This document shows positions 1 through 14,100 of a stretch of 64,000 bases of DNA, piece after piece; within the stretch, counting starts at the first letter, position 1; each line of letters starts with the position of its first letter. The notes under the pieces were generated by a model. The model made no database searches and was not told the origin of the DNA. It saw nothing but the letters and a program-made list of their open reading frames with translations. The DNA is from Chamaea fasciata (lineage: Eukaryota > Chordata > Aves > Passeriformes > Sylviidae), in contig JARCOQ010000009.1 in assembly GCA_029207755.1 (NCBI GenBank), positions 33,874,914 to 33,938,913 of the forward strand, written 5' to 3'. A program made the position numbers and the translations under genes.

Positions 1-3000
1 ACTTAATTCTGCCAGATGACACACTGCCAGAGCAAGAGTTTTGATGCACTAGAAAGAGGACAAGGAACTGCAAGCATTTTTTACCTTTTCTGCCTAGCTG
101 AGTAAGAGCCTCAACATACTTGTTCCTATCTAGTCATTTAAAGTACTTAGCATGTTTTTTTTGCTAAAAGCAGCTGAGTGTTTTATAATAAATAAACCCC
201 ACATCATAAAGGTCAAATTAAAATACTACGTTCTTAATCTGTCAATATTGTGACATCTCAATGGTAAACACCATCCCCTCAGCTAAAGATGATCACGTGT
301 CTATTCTTGAAATCTATTCTTGGCAGTTCCCTTCAAATGGTATCTTTAGCTCACCGCATTATTGGAGACATTGTTAACAAAAACCAACAAATTATTAATT
401 AAGCCAGAGAGCAGAGTTCTGTCTTTGATAGCAGTATTGTCACTAAGCACAGGCAAGGAATTTGTCATCAAAAAATAGTAAAAATCATAGTAAATCATTA
501 TCCTGCCATAGCCTGTACACATTTGCATTTTCAAATGTAGGTACTAAACGTTTCTTGTTACTAACAGAGAAAACCATGCAAACTACTTTTTTTATATATA
601 TTGAAGTTGTAATTCCTGTTAAGATCAGTGAAAATATAAACTTTGGTGAGGAACAAAGAATTTAATTATCAGAATAAGTAGTGACCTTTGACACTGAAAG
701 ATGAAACTATTTTCAATAATAAAAGATGTTACAGGATAAAGAGTAGCGGTTTTAAAACTAAGAAATGTCGCGAACCCACAGTATGGGGCAAAGTTGCCTT
801 GTTGTTACTGGATCCTTAGAGGTTTTGCTTGCTCATTTCACAAGTCATTTTATAACATTCTCCTCCAGGAGATTAGGACCAAAAAAGTTAAATTTAATCA
901 CCATTAGGGGCAGATCAATAGCCTGATTCCATGTGACAATTCCTGTGCTTCCAGGTCTCACTGGGCAAACATTGGGAAAACAGTCTTCTCAACAACCAGC
1001 CAGGAGGCACAGAAGACCTGAACTAAGGAGTGGAACTGAAAAGTTTAAAGTGAAAATTCAGAGTACTGCCCTCCGAAAATCCTTTTAAAGAAAAACTGTG
1101 AAGTTGGCACAGCCAATAAATTTGCACAGAGAGTTGCAGCACCTGTTTTCTATCCTAAACTACATTTTTTGTGCTGGGAACATGCATTTCAGCCCTGTTC
1201 TGATTGCTTCCTCTTTCCTTTCCCTGACAGTATTTTGTATATATGCCGCTCTCACATAATGCCTACAGCAATTCTGTGATTTACTGCTGGAAATACTGAC
1301 CTAGTTATGCTGCACAAAAGCTCTCCACACATCTTCAACTCTAAAGTTGGGGAAAACTTGACAGCTGCCTGAAAATCCCGTGTAGTAATGATATTGTAGC
1401 CGAAAGGGTCCAAAGATACCGGCAGGGTAACATTTATAAACAAGGTAACAGTTTTATAAAACCAACAGCATGACCAGAAAAGAAGGTAAGATTTCAGGGG
1501 GTGCAAATCCTTCACCAGGTTACCTGAGGACTCACTTAGGAACCTGGAAGCTTCTTTACTTTTTTTCCAGTTATTTTATTTCAAGGAAGCACTTTTTTGG
1601 GTGTAACTTTTAAAAAAGAATTTCGATCCCCTAAGAACAAAAGATGATCAAACGCAGGTATTACAATCACACAACTCTGCTGCAGCCCAAGCCCCTGCCT
1701 TGATTTCACAAGAACCGTGACAACTGATACACAGCTTCATGCAAAGCACAGCCTTTGCTTATGTTTATTAGGTAGGAACAATCACCATATGGCTTAGAAG
1801 CTTCCGTTTTAAACTCAGAAAACTGGTAATTTAGAAGAATAGAACAGTAGGCTTTAATACAAGTGATTTTGTTCTTCAGCTATCTAAAATGTATTCCCCG
1901 TTTCCTCTGCTGAGTTGACATACATTTGCTCCATCTAGTGGAAAGCTAATTAAGACATTTCATTTATAATGGAAATATTTGTTCAGCTGTTTAAAAATAG
2001 ATCGTGCAAAATGAATTAGGCCATTGTTCTTTTGCTAGTAATCTTCATAAAGCAAATTATATATGGCCTTATATAGGAGCAGCTCATAGCTGTGTTTGAA
2101 ATAGATTGCTAAACATCACCTCAACACTTGAAAATGAGAAGAGATTAGACCTTGTTTTCTCTCTCTTGACTGTATGTATTAAAGATAAACGAAAACATCT
2201 TTACTGTAGGCCTGGCTAACCTCAAAGGTGCTCTGCATTTTGCCTCTGTGAAAATTCATAATGGTTCCCGTTTTTAATAAAGGGCAGAGGAACAAACTGG
2301 CCAAGTCCAGACTGCTCACCCTCCTGTCAGTCCCTGGAGTGTCATGGCCTGAGTGTCACTGGGAAAGGCTCTGCACAGCATCTCCCAGGCGCTGTAGCTG
2401 AGCTGAGCCATCAGCCCTTGGCTGCGGAGCTCCAAGGGCACTTATCCCAGGCTGTGCTCACCTGGGAACACGAGCAGCACCACAGTGTGTGTGTGTGGGT
2501 GCCAAGGGCAGGGGAGCTGCTGGAGCACACGCTCAACACGTTTGCACTGACACCAGCAGGGAACTGCCCAGCTCAGTGCTAGGGCTGCCATCCAGACGGA
2601 TTCTTCTGAAACTCACTGAGGGAAAATGCAAATCCTGGCACCTAGGAAGGCAGAAGCTACGAACAAAACAAGCTGGGGCTGCCTGACTTCGGAGCAGACC
2701 AGCTGAAAAGGACCTTGGGCTCTTGGCACAAAGAACACTGGGCAGGAGCCAACAGCATTCCTTGGCAGCAACACACAGCATCCTGGGATGGAGTGAGGTG
2801 TGACAAGATAAATCCACTTCTGAGAACCAGAGAGTTGAAATTAATACTTTAAAACCACATGATGGAGTCTGCCTTCCTGCAGAATCTCTCTTTCCTCCCC
2901 AGAAACCTCCATTTTTTGTGGTGGAGAGTATATCTCAAAGCCAAACCCAAACCATTACTTCCAGGCAGATGAAATGCAGGAAAGAAACTGCTTTTGGAAT

Positions 3001-5681
3001 ACATCAATATATTAAAGGTAAAAAAGGTGCAGCGAATATCTCAGTTCGATAGTGTTAACAACATTTCAGGGATCAGAAAAGACAAGAAACAAGACACAAA
3101 AAGAGACAATTCAGAATTCCACAAGAAATGTAGGTTTATCAGGTGAATAAAGCCTGAGCAATGGTAGCCCCCCTCAGCAAAGATTTCTAACATGCCAAAT
3201 CTGTTTCTGTTACATGAATTATGCCAAATGATCACACTAAAAAAATCCCCTTTGATAGATTAATTTATTCCCCAGTAAAAGGCTGTCAAATGAGCTACTC
3301 AAACTGGAGTAGATGAAATTATTAACTACAACCTCAACATCTGCTCAGGACTCTTCAGTCTCAACTGACCCTCTGTACTATCGGAGCTGCAAGTAAAACA
3401 GGTGTCTTTAGAAAAGATACACAGAGTGAGTCTTCCATCACAAACTCATGCCTCACTGAGAAATGCACACTGTAATGCACAGCCTGCTTCTCAAAGCTCA
3501 GGTACCACTGCTGTCATCCTTCCCACACATTCCCACCCAGGACTTGACAACTGTTAAGCAGAAATTCCTGGTTTAGCAGCTACTCCTCCCAGACACTCAG
3601 ACAATGGAAATAAAACCACCCTAACCATGAATCTTGCATCCATCACTTTCATTCCTGCTTTTAATTATCAAGAGGCTTCAGATGCCCAGAACACGCATCC
3701 ACCCACCCTCATTCAGTAAGCAATGATGTTCAAGTGCATGATCAGTGCCAGCTGATGTGGAACTAAGGAACCCATTAAAGCCAGCACTGTGCAAAACAGC
3801 CTTCGTACCCCAAACCACTAATTTCAATCTGTTTTGGGAGGCTGAGAGCCTTCATTACCAAGTAGGCTCTCCAAGCAAAGAGGAATCAAACACACACAAT
3901 CCCCCGCAACTGCCCCTCAAAGGACACTAGTCCAGGTCTAGCTTCTGAAAAAAAAATTATTTATTTATTACATGATTTTCTTAGAATTTTTGTAGATGCT
4001 AAAATTCTTGATTGCACATGAAATGAATTCTTCCATCTGGGAAGGTTTCGTGACTGAGTTCTGTGAAAGGCAGTACAGAACATTCCCCTCTAAGACATCA
4101 AATGAGAAAGTTATTCCGATCAGTACTTTGCACATTTTTTCCCACAATATGCAGCTTTGACAGCCTCCTCTGCCCAGTGAAATAGGAGAGACAACACAAC
4201 TGTCATCTGCTAACAGACTGATAGAGACAAAACTGGCACAAAGTCAAACACGAGACCCTTAATATATATGAAAATTTACCAAAATCTTATGTATGACATT
4301 TTGTTTTCTCCATGTCCAAACTGAATCTTCCCCTTGTAGTCAGAGTTCATCCTCTTTGTAATCCATTGTGAGTGTGTAACACAGATATTTCTCCAGTCTT
4401 GTGCATTTTACATCAATGAAAACAACTATCTCATCTTCCCTTCTCTCCCCTTTGGTTCTCTGTTCCCTGGGCTAATTAGGACTAACACATTTGGTGTTTT
4501 TCTCATAGGTCACAAATTTCTAATGCTCTGGGTATTGCGGCTGCAATAAATCAGAGGGCACTTGCTTAAACAACTAGGGAATTTTGGAGGTTCTCACTGC
4601 TCGTGTTGGGACATAAACGCCCATTTCTCTTATTTTTAACTAAGGTACCTACAAAACTGAATAACTGCAGCCAATCATAACTCAGTGAAACTTGGCTTGG
4701 TTGCATGGGCTGAAATTAGTCTTTCAGACATCTCCAGTATTATCTGACTTGAACAGTAATTGAACAGCAAGAACTAATGAATCTAAACACAAATTAACCA
4801 TAAGCAGCCTAAATTTAATCAGTAACTGGCACTGATAGAAATATTTTTATCCCATGGCAACAGATTTTAAAAAGTCTTTCTTTACAACAACAGAACAGAA
4901 TCTAGGGACCTTTCTTTTTAATGCAAAGAGGAAAACACACATGATAAATACTTGCTAGAAAAGCACCAGGAATCACAGGGGAGCACAGGTTAAAGAGGAT
5001 GCAGCAGCATCACATTCCTGAAAACAAAGGCAATCAGACTGTTCTAAGAATCTGCAGGCACAAAGACAGCAAACCTTATGAAATATGCCTTCCCTTCAAC
5101 TGGGGGTTGAGCCTCCACTGTAAGTACTGTATCAAGGGCTGGGCACTGCGCTTCCCAAAGGAAGGACAAAGCTGGAGAACAGGATCCAACAAGCATCAGC
5201 ATGGTGTGAAAAAAACCTAAACAAACTCATCTTTAGGTGTACAGGAAAAGGAGATCATCCATCCTTGATGGACACAAAGTGCTTTAAGACGCCATAAGGA
5301 GATGTGGGGAGTGGATTTAAGGAAGAACTTTCTAAAGGGAATGGAGTGGGATTGACTGCTTGAAGGCACCCTCCAGTTGCCAGCTGTGAATGTCCTAGGA
5401 ACAGGTCAGACAAATGAACACAGGGAATTATTTGAAGTTCATCCTGATCTGCACAGGAGACAGTATTGACATAGTTCAGTATCTTTAGATTACGTATTTG
5501 ATTGCTGCATTTTTCTCAGGTCAGAAAAAAATCAGAATTTATGCATTAGTTACCCTTTTCCAAAGAGACTGGCACCCTGTGGGGAGGCCAGTTTTCAGGC
5601 TTTACAAAGGACAATTCTTACACTACCTTAGCATGAGGCATGAGAAGAGAATCTGCATATAAACAAGACAAGACCAACTGT

Positions 5682-5747
5682 AAGGGAAGGGGAGAGAAAA
5701 GAGAAAGGAAATGAAAAAAGGAGGGGAAGGAAAAGAAAAGAAGAGGA
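5682..5747 (+). repeat. 66-bp homopurine (GA-rich) tract
   Basis: All bases are A or G except a single T at 5712. The tract mixes GGAA, GGGG and AAAAG units without a fixed period. Long purine/pyrimidine asymmetry of this kind can form triplex (H-DNA) and is often length-variable. Confidence 0.9.
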
Positions 5748-8700
5748 TACAAAGAAACACCACAGTGTGAGGCGGGACAGTGCACAGTTATGCCTGTGAT
5801 CAGCACCACGACTCCTCGAAGAACACCATGCTACATCTTTGTGGTAAGCTATTTGTGTGGGTTGCTGAATGCTCCCTGACAGGAATTTCAATTGTTCCTC
5901 TTACTTTCTCTTTCTGGAGAATGGCATTTTTTGGCAATTAATACTGTTCAACCTTCTTTTCTTCCCCAGGCAGTAGATAAATCTCAGAGCTCATAAACAA
6001 ACCCAAGAATAAACAAAAAGGAGTGGAAATGTATCACAGCCTAAACCCGAACTCTGCCAGGTAGAAGCTGCCTGCCAAAGCCCTGAGCTATCTGGCAATC
6101 CCACAGGATGAGTAGGACTGAACCATTCCATCTCTAAAGAGCCAGGCTGCAGCTAATACTTGCTGCTGAGCTTTCCGGAAGAGAAATACCAGGAGAAAAA
6201 GAAGCTTTTTACTGATGAACTAAACACAGCCTAAAATTTCATCTCAGTTTATCTCTACCAGGTGAGACACCTGAGAGCTGGGAGAAAACACTCCTGTGAG
6301 TTATAAATTCAGTATGTTCTACAAACGCATGGTGCAATTTAATATGCCATTTAATAATCCAAACCAGAATAATGGAAACCAGACCAACAATACAGCAGCA
6401 ACACTATCATGCCGGATGATCTTTTCATTCAGGAAAAAATAACTGCCTTTCAGCAGTTGAAGGACAACCAGGGTGAGTCACCTGCTTTCTGACCTGTGAG
6501 TTTCCTATAAACTGCACGAGCAAATCAAGCAGCCCAGTCCGAGATGGAGGAAGCTGCATGATGCAAGGTCTAAGGCTGCATTAATGGAATGGAACCACCA
6601 AGTGGAAAGAAAAGCCTAAGTTTAGGCAGACAAAATTTCAGGCTTCATCTCTCTTGGGGACTGGCTCCATTTCAGCAATAAGTGATTAACTGCAAACCCC
6701 AGCATTGGTAAATTAATTCACAATTTCCACTAATGTTGCTGTGCTTAAAATCTGGGTAAGTTCTGCTTCTGGCTCCACTTCCCAAGGTGACAAGCAGATG
6801 TTTTATTGGCTGCCCTCTGAGCAGCCAGACTGAGCTCCACACTCCCACACGTCCAGGGCACTGGTGTGACCTCGCATCACTTCAAGCACATAACCAGGTA
6901 CTATGATGGCTTTACCTCTGTTTTCTGTGTTTAGCATTCCCTCACTAAAACAGCAAACAATTATTCATGTCTGTTCTTCATTTGCTGAATGTTAATTAAG
7001 TTTCATGCTCGTTTCTTTTTGTGTTTGGAATGCAGCTTTCCCAAACCCACAAGCATTTCAGAGTGTATCTGGCACGGCCTCCCTGTGGGGCCAGCCAAGC
7101 TCCCAACCACGGCACGCCCTGCTCAGGTGAGATGCCAGAGTGGTTCCTCACTAGGGGAGAAGGGTCCAATCCCCATTCTGAGAACACATCAGCCACAAAC
7201 ATACAGCTGACATCTGCTGATCTGATTCCCTCCATGCACAAACCACACACAAAAGGCAGGCAGAGGTGTGATTCATACAGCACAGAGGGGTGGAGGAAAT
7301 ATGGATGGCAGCCCCCAGGCAGCTCTGACACCGACTACTGAGGCCAAACCCATGCCTGCCCTGCAAGACCACACAGCCAGGCAGTGAGGCAGTGAGCTCA
7401 GTGTCCATGCACTCGTGAGGAAACTCCCCGGTGTGCTGGCCAGGACCCGACACAGGCAGCCCAGCAGGCCCCAGGAGCGATGGGATGGCTGGGATGGGGC
7501 TCTGAGCTGCTCTGGGTGCAGCCTGCCTGAGGCAGGTGCCAGGTGACAAAGCCTTTCTCAGGGACACACAGGTACCTGTGTGCATCCCCAGGCTGCCACA
7601 GCCTCACTCCAGACGCTTTCCAGCAGCTCTTTACCCCTCACGTGGACATGCTCTGCTGTATCCTAACATGCAATTGTGACTCCTTCTGTGGGTGCATTTA
7701 ACACTGTAGCACAGTCCAGGAGATTTCAAAGGCAATTCACACTGGCCCATATGATCGTTTCTCATGTGCTATTTCATGCTGGACCATGTTCAGCAAAAAG
7801 GAAGGCTTCTACTTTCCAAAAGAATTACGTTCACTTGCAAAATAATCAGGTTTTCTTCCATTTTCTGTAGTTCTATGCAGACTACTTCATGAAGACCAGG
7901 ATCACAAGGCACTCGGAGTAACAAACTAATTTTAAATTAATATTACTGCTCTAATTTCCTAATAACTGAAGTACCTGGTACAGCAATTACCTTGGAGGCC
8001 CTGTTGCTGTTTGCTAGGCTACACTGGAGGAATGGTGCAGTAAAACACCAATTTCAACCCAATCCACGTGCTAGAGGATGCACAGCACTCCCCTGCTGCA
8101 ATACACTTCCCTTCAGTACCCATATATACTCATTTTGTTGGTAATATAATGAAGGGACTCCTCTATCTCTATTTTAAGAATGGGCTGAAAGTCCCAGCAT
8201 TTCTCAGGAAACCAGGTAGCATCAGTTTTGTCTACATCTACAGAATCTTTTCAGGTAAAAAAGGACTCAAAAATACCATCTTCCACTTGTCAGGCTCAGT
8301 GGAGGGTATTTTGTACTTTTTTTCAATTCTCCAAAGATTTTTTTTTCTAAGGTTTCTTTTTCTGTGAGTCAGTTTCCCTGTTATCACTATGTCTCCTCAT
8401 GTCCACCTCCCTTCATCAACTGCACTGCAACCCTGAGCACACCTTCAAAGCAACAACCTGGCGTGATTCAAGTTGGCAAGAATTGTTAATTTAAAAAACC
8501 CCAAACTAAAAGGAAGGCGGTTGTCATTAAAAGCAGAACCTGAACTCAATTATACCCATGGAACATTAAGGAATTCTAAAAACAGAAAACAAGAGAACTC
8601 AGGGTAGCAATAAAGAACCATTTAACCCCAAACCTTTCCCACTGCCACACTGCTTTCTCAACAAGGACATGCAGATCTGACACTGTTTCACCAACGGGCG

Positions 8701-9298
8701 AGAATCAAGGCACAGAACGACACAGACCCCAGCACTGCTACCCTACTCCTGGTGCCAGCAGAACTCAGATCACAATCTAACACGTATCATTATCATTAGC
8801 TGCTGAAGTCCAGTGACTTTCTGAACACATTTGTGACATACCTCATTGCTTTTCTGCGCCACACTAAAAAGATCCATCCTACCAGAAAGGTAGGTTGCAC
8901 AGTGAGAACAGCAACTAAAAGATTTCAGATAAGCCATGAGCTCGCAGATCACTGTGATGAGCAGTGAAGGGAAATACAGTCAGATCTCTGAGGCAGAGCT
9001 GCAGCAGCACTGACAGGGCTGATGGCAGCATCGCAGCTATAACCTGAGCTCTCAGAGCTGCTGGGAGCTGCAGCCCCCATTCCCAGGCTGGCCTTGCTCT
9101 CAGACTCCAGTGAGCCATGTGGCAGGAGGCATATTGTAATAGAGTATCTAGGATTTGTAGCACTTTCACTGCACTCCCCAGTTTTCCTTCCAGTAATTCA
9201 GTCCTCCCCTTTTAGCAGCATAATACTCATTCCATTTCTCTGGGAATATAATTTATATTAGACAGTAAGTACCAAATGGCAAGGAAGGAATACACATC

Positions 9299-9315
9299 TT
9301 TTTTTTTTTTTTTTT
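9299..9315 (+). repeat. Poly-T run (17 T)
   Basis: Seventeen consecutive T, followed after a short spacer by A-rich sequence (9325-9341). Confidence 0.9.
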
Positions 9316-10197
9316 GCTCCAAGAAAAAAAACCAAAAAAACCTTCAGCAAAGATTTTAATGTTCCAGAAAAGATACTGTTATATGCTTAAGTTTCCAATA
9401 AGCCACTAATGCAGAACTATCAAATAATTCTGGAAGGTTCTGCCTTTCTGAAAGGGAAGGGTAATTTTGTGAACAATTAAAAGCATAATCATGTGTGACA
9501 CTTGCAATGTAATTTAATCCCTACGCTGGGAAGAACTGACATTTGTAGTAGTATGTAAGTCAAAACTGTTTATGCCATCCATAAGCATATTGATTCCTGT
9601 GTGCGACCTAGTAATCCCAGCACCAGGAGATTTCCATGGAAAGCCATGTAGCAATTTGCTGCTGAAGAGCTCTTATTTTACAGCCCTGCATGATGCCTAG
9701 AGCTGTGTAGTTTGGGCAGGAGACAACACAGATTTGCCAGGATGGATAACTGCACATGGATCTTACAATGGATGCAGTATGCAGCTGACACCACCACCAC
9801 CATTTCTGTATCAGCATTTTGGAAATAACTTATTGTTTTTGTTTGTATGTACCCATACAGGTTTTCCTTTTTCCTTTCTTTTCTTAAACAAAACACAACA
9901 CAACATCCTTTCCATTAGCGGACGCTTAAACTGGACACCTAAGGCAGGCTAAAGAAAACTCCATTTTTAACTGGAAAAGATGGGTCACACATTCCTGTGC
10001 TGAACGTAAACAATGAGGCATAAACACAGCCAACAACAGCAAAAGTATTACAGACTAGCAGCAGCATACAGTGTAGCAAGCAGCTTCCTTTTATTAGTAA
10101 GTTTAACACACTACTGCTTTGTTTGACCCATCAGTTCCCCATTACTGTTCCAATTCTTAACAGATGAAATTAATAAGCAAACAGAGAAGTCAGACAT

Positions 10198-10275
10198 GCT
10201 TTGACAGGGGCCCTGGATAACACTCTGCTTTCAACAGCAGGTTGGACCAGCTGATCTCCAGAGGTCCTTTCCCTC
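10198..10275 (+). mobile_element. CR1 LINE 3'-end scrap
   Basis: The segment caggttggaccagctgatctccagaggtccttt (written here in parts: ggttggaccagctgatct, then ccagaggtcctttcc) matches the sense-strand CR1 3' end, preceded by a diverged ggggccctggataacactc. The terminal ATTCTATGA-like repeat is not clear, so the copy is either old or cut short. Ends are approximate. Confidence 0.7.
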
Positions 10276-11078
10276 CGTGAGCCTCTGGCACACTTCTTCT
10301 TCTCACTGAGAAGAGGGTGAGACCAGTGAAGTGTGTGATAGTGAAAAGTAAGATCGGGTTCAAAAGATACTGCAATATTTCTGCCTTAACATGAAGGTTC
10401 CATTAACCATAATATCTTGATAAAAAATGAAAAACAACCGAGTAGCATTAAAAGAATTTAAAGCAGTGGGGAAAAAAACTAATACATGTTAACATACAGA
10501 AACTACAAGTGGAGAGCTCCTGGTACTGCTTTAAATCCCCACTTCCACTGACCTGCCTGTGGAGTCACCAGGGTTGTGCATGTGAGCTGCTGCTTTGGAG
10601 AGGAGATCTGGCCCGTCACACCCGTACACAAGCCTGCCCTGACAACATCAAGGGCTTTCTCACAAGCTTATTATAGCAGCAATTAGAGAGGGTCTGCTCC
10701 TCCAGCACATACACAAAGCAACACAGCAGTTCTACATACTGCTCCTCAGAAGGGGGGCAGCTCCTTTTGACATTGCTCTGCCACTCGATTTCTCTGTGCA
10801 GGAATAACAGAACACATGGATGTGGACGGACCATTTTGGAAGTGCACACAGGAGGATAAAGGGGGTCCTTACTTTCCTAGTCACTGCTCATTTTGTAAAA
10901 AAGGACCTAGAATCAGGAATCAGCAATCTCCCTGTAAAGCCTGAGCAAAGGCCTGGAGCATGGGAATGGGGCAGCAGTCAGAAAAATGTACAAAGAACCA
11001 AAAAGTTGAAACCTGTTAATCTCAAAGTGCAGAAGAGCAGAAGCACACAAAAGCAGGTAGTTTCTCTTGTCTTTTGTT

Positions 11079-11107
11079 AACAACAACAACAACATAATAA
11101 TAATAAT
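11079..11107 (+). repeat. (AAC)n/(ATA)n compound microsatellite
   Basis: About five AAC units run directly into about four ATA units. Confidence 0.9.
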
Positions 11108-14100
11108 TCCACCATTTCCCAACTACCCTGTGGATGGACTCTACTTCAATGTTTAAGCAAAGGGGACTTGAAGAAGGAAGAGGAGGAGGGACACCAATCC
11201 TGGAGTGAAATAATATTTTATCTGTGCTCTGGCTTCCACTCCTGTGTCCAAGATGGGAAGGGTAAGCATGTGCTTTTCCTCCTCTTCTGTCACCCTCCCC
11301 TCTACCTGAGATGTGAATACACTACCTGTATTTAAAATCGATAAACTATCTGTATTTCTACTCACAATTTTTTTTTCCTTTGTGGAAACACCTCAGCTTT
11401 TAAGAACCGGTGCTTGCTGTGGCAACTCCAAACTAAAGCTATTTCCTAGTGTAACATCCTGCCCACATGTTAAGACAAATGGATGCAACTTTCAAGGAAA
11501 AAGCAAGAAGTGTGTTTTATCTACAGATACACTACTGAGCAGCTTTTTGCTCTGTAAAGTAATGAAGTCAGCAACACTATCACACCAAGAATCGGAAGTC
11601 ATCTGATTTGCTGAAGACATTGAAGGCCCTAAACTAATGAAACTGAGACCTTTGAGAGTTTGTTACGTGGTACATAAATATGAAATAGAAGCAAATTGGT
11701 ATGTACAGCTGTTTGCCAGAAAAGAGGGATTTGCTTTATTTATTCGGGAAGACAAATTCCCCTGGTACTAAATGGAGATTAGCATTTTTTAAAATGTCTG
11801 CATATGAAATTGAAATGTATGCTGAGTGTGTCCCAGAATTGTTCAGTACAGAGCATTTTGAAAACATATCTGCAAGGCAGAGTCATAATAATAATGACTG
11901 ACTCTACGATGCTAATAGTGATATAAATTATAACAAGCATTTGTACATTACGAGAAGGCTTCCCAGGTATACTGTAAAGAACATAGATAGTATTAGAAAA
12001 TATGTGTGTAGGTGAATTAAGACATGAAATGTAACCTATGTGGGATAGTGCTTTAAGTTTTCCCATAATGGTACTTCAAGGTTGGTGATGATGGCTTGAG
12101 ATGTTAAAGGCCAAGTAATATGGCAGGAACAAGCAGCTGTCAGAAGCTTTCACTTGCAGGTGTGCACAGTTGATCGTGGCAGTAAACACTTTTAACTCAC
12201 CTCTTATCTGGGTTCTACAGCACAAACCAACATTCTCCTTTATGTGACTCAGGATAAAAACCTGGAAAAGGAAGAGGTGTCCCACGATCCTTAACAGACA
12301 ACAGATATTTCTTCTGCACTCTTTTTTAAAGATGTCACATGAGTACATTGTTTTGCGGTCACACCGCATGCAGATGTATCAATCTTTGGGTGACAGGACT
12401 GAAGCTGACAAGGAGCTGAGGAAGGAAAGGTTCTGACTGACTTAGGTCAGAAACAACCAGAAAGTGCTGAGAGGTGCAGGACCAAGTGGCTAACCACTGC
12501 TGCAAAGGTTCTGCCACTTGTGCAGTTGGTGCAGAACAGAAGAAGATTAAGAAAAAGGTTTTTATTAACTTCTCAATATGAGTTTGTAATGGATTAGCAT
12601 CACTCCTATATTTCAGACCAACAACAATGAGGTTTAACAAGGCTGTATGAACAGTTCCTTGTCTGTCTGTTCTGCGGGGTCTCAAGGCCCTCTTGGAAAA
12701 ATGAACAAGAGGACTGTAGTAAATGTCTGCCTTTCTCATATGTTTCCCTGTTTTGCTTTGTTTTCTTTACCCTTCAAACAGAGGTTCAAGTCATGTCCGT
12801 TATTGCCTTTACTGGACAGGATCGAACTCACTTGGACTACAGAAGTAAAAATAGGAAGAAAACCTCGCGTGTGCAGGATAATTCTGTCATTAGTAAAAGC
12901 CATGGAAGAATTTAAACTAGATACTCATTAACTGGCTGAAAGGTTTCCACCACTTGCTACCTTCCTGTCCTAGAGGTCTATGTTCTAAAAATTCCTGTAA
13001 CTCTGCTGGGTGTAAGATAATGAATTCTGCTGTGATGTCTCTTACTGAGAGAAATCAAGTGTACTGAAGAACTCACAAGCTCTGTTAAGGATGAATTCTT
13101 ACATTTCTTTAAAACAGAATGAAGAACCACGCCAGATTTGCAACCAACAATAGAAGTATAAAAAGGAACTCATCCCAAGGATATTCTGAGAAAGCCAAAA
13201 CATGAAAAAGTATTTATGCTGCAGACTCTTGAACATATAGTTAAACTAAGTTTGACTTTCCAAAGGAAATTAAAACACACAGTAAAGGACTGTTAGCTAA
13301 AGAAACAGGAATATTAGGAATTGATTGGAGATGCAGGGAAGATTTGGCTGAAATGAAAGTACCTAGGTAAGACAGAAAAGAAAAACAAATGCTTTGCTTC
13401 AGTTTTCAGGGGGGACTGGGGGATGGATATCCCATACATCATGGCAGGAACAATGTGCAAAACAAACTCAAAAAGCCTAACACCATAAACTGTTGAGGTC
13501 TCCATGCCAGAATCCTGAGAGAAACGGCACAGAGAATACCCATTCAGCAGAAAGGATTTTTAATAAATGCTTTCAAGTGTTAAGAACAGCAATTTCAACA
13601 CACATTCTCCACTTCTCACAAAGGTAGGGAACATGGGTTCTTCACTCCCTGCTCCCATGAAGGTATGAATATACAAAGCATTTTGCATGGAGTATACAAA
13701 CCCTCTGCCCTCTTCTTTGTCTCTGTAAAACCTGGACAGCTGCTCACTTGTTTATTCTCCAGAAAGAACAAAGAATTCTGTGAAACTTTTGATTTGGTGA
13801 CTTTGTTTCCACTGTTCTTGGTGTAACTATTAAGAAGGCTATTAGCGCTTCAGCTACCAGCAGTTACTATTCTTTTGAAGTCATTCCTTTCCACTGAGTT
13901 TACACCCTAATGGGATATTGCTAGCTTTTACTTCAATCCAGCTGTCTCATACTTTTCAACTAAAAATACCTTCATACAGAAGTTTTTAAAAAACTTCAAC
14001 CATTAATCTTAACATTCTGCAGCATTTGATACATATTGTTTCAAAAACCATCAACCTGCTTCCTCTGACTTTACATATTTCACATGGCAGAACTGCCTTT

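Noticed and set aside
5230..5480. Segment considered as a CR1 or LTR remnant
   Set aside because: Some phrases feel repeat-like, but no diagnostic CR1 box or LTR border could be matched.
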